DNA from: Gerris lacustris
Taxonomy: Eukaryota; Arthropoda; Insecta; Hemiptera; Gerridae
DNA length: 64,000 bases
NCBI GenBank assembly: GCA_951217055.1
Contig: OX578276.1
Span: 16,413,430-16,477,429 of the forward strand
Direction of reading: 5' to 3'
This document shows, in pieces, positions 1-12,700 of the stretch. The position numbers were made by a program, and so were the translations under genes. Every line of letters begins with the position of its first letter. Within the stretch, counting starts at the first letter, position 1. The notes beneath the pieces were generated by a model. It searched no databases and had not been told where the DNA came from. It worked only from the letters and a program-made list of their open reading frames with translations.

Positions 1-718
1 CACCTGGCAGGTGGCCCCACCTCGTGTGACAGGTTCCATCTATTCTCGTTGATGACCGGGTAGCGCCACCCAGGTGGCGTTACCCGGGTGGCGAAGTGTG
101 TCACCCCCCTAAGAGTGAAATGTTAAACATTTGAATTATAGAATTGATGAAAGCACATTCAATGTTAGTGAAAAAATCAACTTATTCAATTATTTTCACA
201 ACTAATAAAATTGTTTATTTTGTCCTTCAAAAGTGGTCGATTAATTAAATCAACACAATCGATTATAATTTAATTTTATGTTTTTTTTTCTCAAAAATGT
301 TTTTATGAATGAATGAAATGTTTGTGAAAGACTTTTATCAAATGTTTTTTTCAATTACCAAAATTTTTGTATTAGTTAATTTGATGCTGGTTAGTTCTCT
401 TTGTAGAAAGGGGTTTTGGTAATTTTAATTTTTTGTTTAGAACTTGCTCAGGTTTATCTATCTCTCTTTTGTTTAGAACAAATAAAAATAAATTTATTGA
501 TATTTTTGTTTGTTTGTTGGTATTTTATAATTCTGTAGTGGATTTAACGATTGTTAACTTTTTTTTATTATATATTTTTGTTTGCTTCTATTTTCTTGAT
601 TTTTGTTTTATTTATTTTTTTATTTATTTTATTTTTTACAGGAATTTTAATTATAATATTTATATCTGCATATATGGATTGTTTTGTATTTGTTTGGTTA
701 ACACTTGATTCTTTTTAG
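1..718 (+). other. Intron, upstream part
   Basis: No coding sequence is seen. The first 115 bases are GC-rich with repeated ccacc/ggtgg words such as cacccaggtggcg, and look like the end of a repeat cut by the window. The rest is T-rich and runs into a pyrimidine tract and the acceptor ttctttttag before the exon at 719. Confidence 0.6.
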
Positions 719-3700
719 GTCACCTAATAAAAACGGAGATAATAAGGACAAGAAGAGGAGGTCTAGAAGTTCGTCGGGAAGTTCAGACTCTTCTAGAGAC
801 AGAAAGGCTAAATCTAAGAGAAAGAATTCCACTTCGAGGTCGAGAAGCAGATCTAAACCTGGCCATGATAAAAAATCCAGGAGTAGCAGCTCCGATTCAC
901 ATACATCTGGACAAGGTTAGTTAGTACTCAGATTTCATTTGACTTATTCGTGGCAAAATAGTCGAGTGGTGACATAAGCACATCCAACATCACCAACTCC
1001 AATTTTATCTTATCATTTTTGTTTCCTTTTTACTACCTTAAAAGTAAAGTATTGTTTTCTCCCAAAAAATCTTAAACCGAGAATTTCAACGGAATTATCC
1101 GTTTTGCGTGTTTTTAAGAATGTTTGAGTGTTTATTTAGCTGGAGGTCTGTCTGTATCACTCTTAACTCCCACAGTCTTTAGGCTAGGCAGTTGAAAATC
1201 TGTACAAAAAAAGCAGTCCTTACATGTTTTGTGCCACTTGGAAAATAATAAATTTGTGACATTAAACCAGTTTTGCTATCAGCGAAAATTCGCAAAAAAA
1301 AAAAATCTGATTGTGCTGAAATTTGCACCAATTATACATCTTTATAAGACAAACTTACACTGAATTATGTTTTGATATGCCACCATTTTGAAAATATTGA
1401 CTTGTTTACTCTGAAACTTTATCGCTTAATAATTTTGCCGATTGAGCTGAAATTCACACCAACACCAATTATACCTTTTTATAAGATAAATAATTCCTCC
1501 ATATTTCAACTTAATATTTGCTGCCATTTTGAAATTATTAGGTAAGGAAATGTTCCAACCCACTCTACATCTCATTTTTTCTTCCTTCAATTTTGTTATG
1601 ATTGTCATTTTTTTTAAATCCTTTTTTAATATATGAGTAGTGCAAGATACGTGGAAGGGCCGGGCCTGCCAAAGAAGTTATACATTAATACAACTATGTA
1701 TGAGGCAGATGATACCAGGTTGGTGTGTCACCTTCACCTGGAAAAATCTTATAATTGTAATCCGTTACCGTTATTTGATAATTAAAATACTGGCAGGCTG
1801 AAGCCTTACTCATCATCACCAACAAATCAACTAACTTGTCCATAACAGTGAAAATATGGGTTTGAAAAACAATTGAAGAAAGTTCCACTGAAATTGGAGT
1901 AAAGTAAAACACTTTAGACTTTTCGGTCCTTGATATTGTCATGTTATTGGAATAATTAATTAAGATGAACGTTTTTTATGTTGTTTAGGTAAAGGCAAGA
2001 AGGATGATTTTGAGATTAAAAAGAAGGAGGACAGCGTCCAGAAGAAGAGACAGTACAGGTCCAACAAGGACGACTCCTCTAGCGACTCTGACGATGATAA
2101 AAAGAAGCATGTAAGCTTACTCTCAAATTATTAAATAGTATTCGATAAAGCTATCTAAATGAAGTTGTATTCAAATATTATGTATTAATGTGGACTATTT
2201 GTTGTGATTTTAGGACAGAGACAAGTCTGGAGAGAGGAGGAAACGATCTCGATCCCGTAGCCGCGGCTCGAGGAAGAGATCGAGATCTAGGAGGAGATCC
2301 AGGTCCAGACGTAGATCTGGATCACACAGGTCTAGGTCTCGTAGGAGGTCCAGGTCTCGTAGGAGATCCGGGCGCAGATCACCTGTAAGGAGGAGGTCCA
2401 GGAGCAGAGACAGGCGCTTCAGGCCTACCAGGAGGTCGATAGAGAGGGAGAGGCGAGAACGGGAGATGAGGAGGCGACGCAGGAATTCTCCCATACGCAG
2501 GAGGAGGTAAAATTTTACTTCTTTACAAGATAATTTCTATTGAAATTTTCCAGTACATGTCGCTATTGTTTAGAGCTGAAGGAGGATTAATGTTTAACAT
2601 TGCAAGTCTGGAGGTTTGCATTGTACCTGCAGAAGAATTAATCTTGGGCCCAATGCACACAGAACAGGCGACAGGCGGAGGCGCGGTGCGGGCAAGGTGT
2701 GCAGGAGGCACGCTTCTTTAAAATGAGTGAAGAGGTGAGAAAGAGGCGTGGAGGAGGCGAGAAAGTGGCGCTGCACCCCCCTCCGCCCGTTGCCTGCTCT
2801 GTGTGCATTGGGCCATAGGATTACATGGAGGAGGTGTGTTTCACACCGTACCTGCACCTCGCCCACGCCGCCTTAGAGTTTTTCATGAGGACGTTAACAG
2901 CTTAGGCTTAGCTGAGTAACTTTCTCTGCTATAGTGGTTAACTATAAATTGTTATGGATTTACAAAATACAAAGTAAATCTACAATGTTAGAACATCACA
3001 TTTGTATATTATAATAATTACAAGAAAACCTTGACTTATTATACCTATTATAGGTGTAAATATGGGCAAACCCCATGCAAGAAACTTGCAAGTTAAGCTG
3101 TTGAGGAGCAGCAATGGGAACTTTATGTTCTAATATACTAGGTGACCAGAAAGACCCCTTCACCCTGTAATTATATGGCTATGAACAGCTTATATTCGGG
3201 CTGGCAGGATTCATTCAACTTGCAAATCTTCTACATTGTCCATGTTGAAATGTATAACTCTTCCTTATGTTTGCATGTTGATTACAATGGCAAATGTTAC
3301 CTTCATATGACGCCTCTAAACCACGTTCTGTTGCAAAAGCCTTCTTATTATTTATGTGTGTTAAATATTCTATAATTAATTGTTACAGGGATTCTAGGAG
3401 GAGGTCAACAAGCAGACGTAGGTCAAGGTCCAAATCACGTTCCAAGTCTCATGTGAGTTTATTATCTTTTATTACTTATGGGGTATTTTTCTCTGTAATT
3501 GACATTAATTTTATTTTTTTAATTAAAATTAAATAAATATTGCCACAAGCAGGATTTTCTCTACTAAATACTGTTTAACTCTCAAAATAGTGTTTTACTT
3601 GGTGGCTTACCTTAGGTCTAAAATTACAATTTTTTTCTTAATTACTCCATATAATTTAAGAGTTAATTTAAAAGAGCGGTTTCCCCAAATATATTTAAAT

Positions 3701-6700
3701 CTATTAAGCCCTGAGTATCTGTTGTGCTGTGATAGATCATATTTTTGTTTACGGAAGTTTGTTCGGTATGTCCAAAAGCAAGTGTGATTGTTTGACTGTA
3801 GGACCGTCGTAGAGAGGAAGGAAGGAGAGATGAGAGGAAAGACAAAGATAAAGTGAAGAAGAAGGAACGGTCCCGTAGCAAGGATAAGGGAGCGCCCAAG
3901 GATAGGAGAAGAGTTGCCGGATCTGGAAGCAGTAGCAGTCCGTCTCCACCTCCACGCTCCGGCGACGTCCCTACCAAATCTCAGCCGACTTCAGCCCCCT
4001 CAGCTGCCGATTCCAGTCTAAACACTTCTAATGATCTCTCACAGAGCAAGGTACCACTAGCTCAATCATAAATCAGTACAAGCGTGTAAACAGACCGAGT
4101 ATTATTGTTTTTAGTTTTTGTTGGCCTGACCCATTGATTTGAAATTTGTCATTAATATTTTTAGAGTAGTATCAATCTGATAATAGGGTTCAATAAAAAA
4201 ATCAATAAAGTCCTTTTATATTTTTATTTCAACTTATCTCAAATTCACAATTTCATCTTGTCTGGCCCGACACTCAAGGTGACCACTAGTGGTGGACAAT
4301 TGGCTTTGTCCGTTAAAATTACTTTTAGTGAAATACTTATTTCTTTATTCATAAAAAAAAGTTGTAAGAAAACCAATAAATGTTAAATTTATAAAAATCA
4401 CTAAATTTAGAGTTGTGGAAAAAAGCTTTAAAAAACATTAGCTATAATTTTAACTCTTGAGTTTTTTTTCTCTAAATTATCAAAATTGGCTTGAATGTAA
4501 GCAACTTTGAGAACAGATTTGCACATTGGAAAAACAAATTAAATGTTTTCGGGCGATTTTCAATTCTTAGTCCAGCAGAGATCCGATTGTCGGAATAAAT
4601 CCAGATGTACATAAGTACTCTGGATAATTAAAAATCATCTTAAAAAGGAGACCGTAGCTAAATGTATTAACATATTTATTTTGCTTTTGAGCTTACTGAA
4701 GGTGACAGAAGCTATGTGATGGTTGTGAAGAACGAAAATATTTCATAAATTCCAAGACAGAAATCCGTTTCAGACATTAGGGAACATTTTTAGTTCCGTG
4801 TCTGTCTGTCTGTCACTCAATTTTGCCACCCAACATATCTTAAGCGTTAAATCTTGAGCTTTCGATTAAAATTTTTATGTTAGATCACAGTTAGCCTATT
4901 GTTGGTCCCATATAAGTTTCAACCTTCTGCGCCCATTTGTTTCTCTTCAACATGCACACAAACATACATTTGTTTACACCTATATCTTCAAAATTACTCA
5001 TCTGAATTTTATGAAATTTGGATGGTTTGTCAAAAGTAGACCGCAGATAGCACCAGATTAATTTCAACCGACTAAGTTATGTAACTTTTGCTTAATGGAT
5101 ACATTATTATGTGAAAAATAAAAAACAATTTTAACATGTTAAAAAAACGGGGGAAACAATTAAATAAATTAGACTATAATAGCTTGTAAAAGCAAGTACG
5201 TGATAGAATGCAGGAAGCTATGTGCCACACTAATTAGCAGTCTATTTTTTTTTAAGATTAATTACTTTTCTTCTTATAAATAATTGCTTTGTTTATAATT
5301 ATATATTTCATCTTGGTGTTTTATTATTTGTTTAGGAGATGAGGAGTTTATCAAGAACACCATCTCCGTTTAATAAAAGGAACAATGAAAAAACTGATCC
5401 CAAAGCTTCCAAGAAAGACTCAAAGAGAAATCAGTAAGTTTAATTAATTATTTTTTTATATTTTTATTATTAATAATTTCACTCTTCCTACGTTTTTATG
5501 CTTGCCTTTAAGTATATTTATAACATTTGTTTTTTTTCTCCCACTGTAACACACTAAAGTTCGTAGGCTTCTGCGATTGAAATCAAAATTAAGTTTTAGG
5601 TGATTTCAGTGGTGACCAGTGTCTCTAAGAGTGGCATCCTGAGGTTTCACTCCTATCACTGGAAGCATTTTCAGGGATATTCGTGGGGACTGTTTGAGTT
5701 GACAGTGAGTCAGATGCAAGACACTTCTCTATGAGTGAAACGTCTCTATGCTCACCTTTTCAGTCACGGTTACCAATGGAACACGTAGAACTTATATAAT
5801 CAGAGTTTTTGGGTGGTAGCGCCCCCAAATTTAGAGCTTAAATTCATTTCTCGATTTCGCCTCGGGGTATGATTTTCCTGAACATGTATCCCAAATTTCG
5901 TCAAAATCGGCCCAGTAGTTTAGGCTCTAGGCGTCTGCACAGACAGACGACAGACGACGGACAGACATTTTTTAAAAACCACTTTTTTGGACTCAGGGGA
6001 CCTCAAAACGTGTAAATCCATCAAAATCGAATTTCCGCGCCATCACAATACTTTCTCTTTATATGAGAAAGTAAAAAAATCTATGTAATTTGAATGAAAA
6101 CTAACTGCTTCAGAAAAATACAATTTAAGAATAAGTTGACTAAATTATCCAAATTTGTGAGTCGAAGTTTGTTAATATAATTTTAACATTTAGAATGATT
6201 AATTAAGCAACATTGCTAAACCTAAGTAGCTTTATTGAGCCCTCTATGCATTTTTTTACATTATAAAATTAACACTTTTGTATATTAATTTTTGTAAGCT
6301 TGTTAGTTATTGTTGTAACTGCTTACAGACTTGTATTGTTACTGCTCCTTTACTTATCTATTCCCAATAATTTTATCATTTTTGTTACTCTAGATTAATT
6401 GATTATTTTTGTCTAGTTTAATTATATTTATTTAGCTTTCCTTATTGAATTTCATGCCGAGTTTTATTGATGTTAAAAGTTGTAGAGTCCAAGGTGAACT
6501 AGTTGGTAGGGCTTTCACTATCTTCATAATATATCTGTTCTGTTGTATAATTTGTCCCTCAAAGTACTGAAACATGTAAAAAACAAATAATAATAAAATA
6601 TTTTTTAAGGATCTTTTATTTCAAGTGTACTGAACTAGAAGAATGCTGAACTCACATGTTCCAGTGAACTCAAATATTCTTTAACCCTTTAACGCCCAGG

Positions 6701-9700
6701 TATAAAAAATGCACCATGTTCTAAATAATTTTATTTTTCCTCCTAATTAAATTAATTTATTTAATTGAATTAATCAATTCATTTGAATTAATTGTGTAAT
6801 TATTATTTAAATTTTGGGTAGTCCCTATACGGACTACCAAGCGTTAAACAAATAGAAAATATTTCTAATTTTTCAGTATCATATGCGGTTAATTCTTAAA
6901 CTTACAAAATCTTACTTCTCCCATCTTTGATACAATTTCAGTAATAACCTGGAAGTAATTTCTTGGACTAATGCCTGAGACAGCTACTTATATGCAATTT
7001 TTTCAGGATTTTAAACTTGTTTTCACAAATTAAAATTAAATTAAGATATTCAGTACCATTCAAATGTTTCTGACCAGAAATACCCTTGACTGTTTAATTT
7101 TTAACAGTATTCTTCTGGACAAAATTATAAAATATTTATTTTTTCTAGCTGATACTGTGCTTTGTGAACATAATCCAGCATTCGTTCCCTGGACGAAAGC
7201 TTGTGTGAATAAAATATAATAAAGGACTTTCATTCCAAAAAACAACCAACTACTTATATAATCCAGCATATTATATAGTGTTACTATACCTCCGACAAAA
7301 TGTTCCCTTATCCTCTTAAAAATCTTCCAATTAGAAATACCAGCTTAGGTCTAAAGTGATGGCACAGCAAATGCCCCTTTTAACACTTTCATGAAGGACA
7401 ATTGCTTGGCACAACGCAGTGCCTGGGGAATAAAACCAATAAAATAAAATAACTTTAAATAACAAAAGAAAGCTAGGAGAGAGCGGAAAGTATGTGTTCA
7501 ACCATACAGATGCACTCTACAGGACTAACTGGTTATATAGAATCTGAACTGTGGGCCTAGGCATTAGAAAATAGTTAAAAGCATAATTGGGGTACCAAGT
7601 ATTAAAATAACCCTTTTTATCTTGTTCAGTCTATTCAAATTAAGTGTTAGAAAATAGAAAGAAGTTTAATTGGGAGAGCAATTTTTAGAAAGTGTTCCGG
7701 AACTCTGTATGAACAGAGTTCCGGAACTTGTTCAGTCTATTCAAATTAAGTGTTAGAAAATAGAAAGAAGTTTAATTGGGAGAGCAATTTTTAGAAAGTG
7801 TTCCGGAACTCTGTATGAACAGAGTTCCGGAACTTGTTCAGTCTATTCAAATTAAGTGTTAGAAAATAGATAGAAGTGTAATTGGGAGAGCTCTTTTTGG
7901 AAAGTGCTCAGGAACTCTGTTTATCTTGTTCAGTCTATTCAACTTAAGTGTTAGAAAATAGATAGAAGTTTAATTGGGAGAGCAACTTTTAGAAAGTGCT
8001 CCGGAACTCTGTTTATCTTGTTCAGTCTATTCAAATTAAGTGTTAGACAATAGATAGAAGTGTAATTGGGAGAGCTCTTTTTGGAAAGTGCTCCGTAACC
8101 ATTTTTATCTTCAAATGACGTTCACAAAAAATCTGTCAAAAACAACAATTGTCATTTTTATCTTGTTCAGTCTATTCAAATTAAATATTAGACAATAGAT
8201 AGAAGTGTAATTGGGAGAGCTCTTTTTGGAAAGTGCTCCGGAACCATTTTTATCTTGTTCAGCAAATTAATAAATGTGGTTATGAGAAGTGAAGTTTTTA
8301 TTCTATTTTTTTTCCTACTTGGCGTACACTGTTAGCGATATAAGAGTTATTGATGATAATAGTGGATTGGGCATATTTTCAGTAGCTCATCAGATAGGAG
8401 CTCTAGTCGTGATGTGTCTAAGGAGAGGAGTAAAGCCAAGCCACCGTCCTCTCAGGTAACCAAGGACAAACCTAAGGAGAGAGACTCCGCTAGAAAACGT
8501 AGGCAATCTAGTTCTGAAAGGTCAGTTGTTTTTTTCTTGTTAAATTTTAACATTTATTATTTGAAGAAACATTGTTAACAGTATTAGTAGATTTTATTGC
8601 TTGTATATTTAAGCAAAGCATTAGACCAAACTTAATTTATATTTGTAGAGCTGAGGTTTGTTACTGTAAGGCAGCAACGAGAGTAGTAAGAGAAGCACCT
8701 GTGTAATATTAACATATCCATTAATAACTGCTTTCGTTTAATCTATAAACATATTTTTTAACAAGATATTTTGAGGAAAATCTGTCTGATACAACTCATA
8801 CTACATTTTTTCACGTACGAGTACATAATTATTACTCAGTCCAGTGTTAGTTGTTTCAGGATTTTCACTGCCAAATTTAAATATTATTTAACATTTTATT
8901 TAATTTAATCATAAAAATAATAACACCTTAACAGGAAATTGATCCGGGATAACCCTTCGAGAAATATAAGCTATTTTGTAGGAACTAGATTTTTCTCAGG
9001 AAAACTACAAATATGGTTAGATGGTACTTTTTTTTTTTACTTAAGCTTCCCTCTATATCTCTTTGTCCTAATAGTTATTTAGACAAAGGAACGTATACAG
9101 AGTAGTATATTTATATTCCTTAGTCTAAATTACTATTAAGACATATTTAGTCCAATGTACCATGGGACGAAGGAACATCACAATTGTGTATATAAATGTG
9201 ATTCTATCCCTTAGTCTAATTAACTATTGAGACAAAGAAATATTAAGTATAGTCTAAGAAAACTGCATAACTCATTATCCTACAGTTTTCTGTATAAGAT
9301 TTAGTCTTATGTGTGATAACTTCATTTTAAAATAGCGTAGTAAAACTGCCCCAGGAGTCTCAATGTCTTGGGGAGACTAACACACAAACCTTTTGTTGAA
9401 CAGACTATAGTTTAGAACCAAGTTTTTAGAACCAAGTTTTATAATTTTTATATCTAAATCCTTATCACTACTGTTAGAAATTCTCTAAAATTATTCTGCA
9501 CAACTTCCAAGTATGTACTTTTCTTCTGAAGGGCATTATCAATAAAAATAAATAAATAAAAGGTTAATTAGTACACATTTCTAAAACAGATTGACCTGTA
9601 AACAATAAACTTGAATAACCTGCTCTCTAGTACCTTCCAGCAGTTAAATCTGAAAGTATAACAGGTGTTCCCGTTGGTTTTCTCCTGTTTAATTTTCAGT

Positions 9701-12700
9701 TTTAGCATCAGGTATATTGACTATTTTAACAATCTGTTATAAAAATAACCAGTGCAGCTAAAAGATTAAATTAAATAATTAAAAGACTAAACAAAAACGT
9801 TTTTAAGTAAATAATAAAATTAAACAAAGCGTTGATTTAGTAATTATAAAATTAAGTGCACTTGTTTTAAACAAAGAGATATTTAAATAATTATAAAATT
9901 AAGCGCACTTATTTGAATAATTATAAAACTGGAAAAAATAAAAAAAATAAAAAAATAGCTCTAAGATAAAAATTCTTGTCTTTACTTATTTCATATATTT
10001 GTGTGTATTATATTTTTTTATAATAATTTGTTATTTTTGTATTTTCAGGCCTAAGGAGCGTAAAGAAGATAATAAGAAGAGGTCAGACTCAGTTCCTAAA
10101 AAGAGTGAGGTAATATGATTGTGGGCATTTATTTATTTTATTTTATTTTTTTTTTTTACCTACCCTTGATACTATCTAACAATTTTCAAAAATAAATTAT
10201 AATTTTTACCTAGAAAAAAAAGTTCACTTCTATGGAACGTCACAAGACATGAGTGTCAATTGAATGCTGGATGGACATTATTATTACTATTATTATTATT
10301 ATTATTATTATTTACCAAATATTGGGTTGATCAGGTAGTAATATGAATTGTTGTAAAAAATGTATTGACCTTTTAGAATGTACTTTTTGAAACTTGAAAC
10401 TATTTCAAAGCAATCTTTTGCCATCTTTAGGTTTGTTCTTTAGGTACTTGTTCCCATCCTCACAAATATTTTGTCTCTTGAACAAAAATTGACATCTCTG
10501 ATTTTTAAGTTATATGTTGTCATGAGTCGCCCAGGATGTTTGTAGCACTATAGTTTGGTGTTCCCCCTTTTTAACAAATTTGGAAAACCATCTCTGGCAT
10601 ATCTTTCCTCTAGAATAATTTTTATTCCTATGAGCCATAATAATCATGAGTAATAATCGTGGGGATGTCAGTCTTGTCATAATAATCGATACCTAATATA
10701 ATAATATACGAAACAGCCGATGAAGTTGAACTCTTGAAAATAAGAATCGAAAAAATAGGCAAATCGATTTTGCCATCACCAATTCCAACAACATCGTCTA
10801 CAACCACGACCGCAAAGATCAGTGTCAAACAGCCACCGATCTTACAAGATGACATCGACGTTAAGCAGTTCAAAGAATGGATGGAGGTATGGTACAATTT
10901 TACCGTCATAACTGAACTTGATAAAAAAGAACATGAAGTCCAAGTTGCAACGTTCTGGAGCTTCTGTTCACCAGGCCTCCTGCGCATAATCCGTAATAAT
11001 CTTAGCTTAGCTAGGGATACGGCTATCCCACTTAACCAAATCCTTCAAAGAATCAAAGATTTTTTACGGTCGAAAAGGTAAAGAGCACTGTATACCAGAT
11101 GCTTTATCTAGAGCCCCGGTTTCAGACCCAGAGGAAGATGAAGAGCACCTCCCAACAATAAAAATCGCAGCTACAGAACTCCTCCATGCAAACCCTGATC
11201 CAATAATTAAACAATTGGAACAGGCGGCCCACAAACTGATGAAGATTATCAACAACTAATCAACAGTGTGCAAAACGACTTTCAAGAACCTCTGTCACAT
11301 TTTGTTCGATCTTTCAAAAAAATGAAAACCCAGTTATCAATCTCAGGAAAATTAGTTCTGAAAGATCACCAAATTGTCGTTCCACGTTCTTGTAGAAAAA
11401 AGGTGTTACAACAATTGCATATTGCACATCAAGGAATAGAACGAGCCAAACGCAGAACCAGACAATCCGTTTTCTGGCCAGGAATATCAAACGACATTAA
11501 AAGTACTGTAGAGGCTTGTGAAAAATGTGCTGAACTTGCTTCATCCAACATACAAGAGCCACTTATTCAAGAGATCATACCTTCTAGATGCTTCGAAGTA
11601 GCAAGTTCAGATCTTTTTAGCATTGGGTCAAAATCATTCATGGTTTACACAGATCGCCTGTCTGGTTTTCCATTCGTAGCTCAATGGTCTTCCCATCCTA
11701 ATACTGAACATATTATTCAAGCGTTCCAGGAGTTTTTTTCATTAACTGGGATACCAGTAAAATTGAAGACGGATAACGACCCAGTTTTTCGTTCGCGGAA
11801 GATGCAGTCTTTCCTACATGAACAAGGGGTTGTATGGTCACCATCCTCGCAATACTATCCTCAGTCCAACGGGCATGCGGAAAGCAATGTAAAGATAATA
11901 AAACATTTGATACTTAAGTGCCATAATTACGACATCAGAAGTAGTGAATTTGCTGCTGGTATTTTGGAACTTCGGAACACACCCCGAGCTGATGGAAACT
12001 CACCTGCCCAATGGCTGTTTGGCCACCAAATTAGAGGAATAATTCCCACTCATCCAGAAGCTTTTGCAAAGGCTTTTGAAGCGGAAAAAGCTCTTCACAA
12101 ATTGAAAAAATATCGTGAGGACGCCAAAGTTAATTATGATAAGACTGCTCGAACTTTACCGATAATCAATCCAGGGGACGAAGTACGAGTTCAAGACCAC
12201 ATATCGAAACGATGGTCTAAGACAGCCACCGTCGTCCGTCAGGGGCCTAATCCTAGGTCATATGTAATTCAGTGGCCATCAGGGGTCGAAACTCGAAGAA
12301 ACAGACGATTCCTTCGACCTGTGAGGGGGAGATAGTGGGGATGTCAGTCTTGTCATAATAATCGATACCTCGAAAACATCACTCTTATGTCATTGAGTTA
12401 ATTTTATTATCGTTCTGTTGTTAACTTTAGTAAAGAATCACATTCGTTCTTATATCTTTAATAAATGTGTTTTATTCCTAACGCGGAACATAACAGGCGT
12501 TAATTTATTTTTTGAAATAAATGGGGTAAGATTTTTCTGAACCTGTATGCTGCCAAATTTCATCAAAATCAGCTCCACAATTCTCCACAGACTGCAGAAA
12601 ACAGAAACACATTGAAATGCAACAATAAATAACACTTTTTTGGACTCAAGGGACCTCAATTTGTGTAAATCTATCAAAATTAAATGTTGAGATTTTGTAG

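Larger units (their letters stand above)
5434..7620 (+). other. Intron, first part
   Basis: Apart from the dispersed repeat at about 5810-6080 and a possible small TTAA-flanked element near 6689-6847, nothing recognisable is present. The open frame at 7060-7269 on the minus strand has no support. Confidence 0.5.
10659..12495 (+). mobile_element. Ty3/gypsy-like LTR retrotransposon, internally deleted
   Basis: An LTR-like sequence starting tggggatgtcagtcttgtca occurs at the left end (10659, only about 34 bp) and at the right end (12336 to about 12495, ending taaca). Between them are a gag piece, the last part of the RNase H region, and an integrase. Protease, reverse transcriptase and most of RNase H are missing, so the copy cannot move on its own. 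The left LTR is also cut short. No target duplication is clear. It lies in an intron in the sense direction. Confidence 0.8.

Noticed and set aside
433..708. Open frame of 91 codons rich in Phe and Ile
   Set aside because: It is a T-rich intron translation next to the exon acceptor; no motif or codon pattern supports it.
2210..2494. Minus-strand frame rich in Leu/Asp/Arg
   Set aside because: It is the antisense shadow of the Arg/Ser codons of exon 2214-2506.
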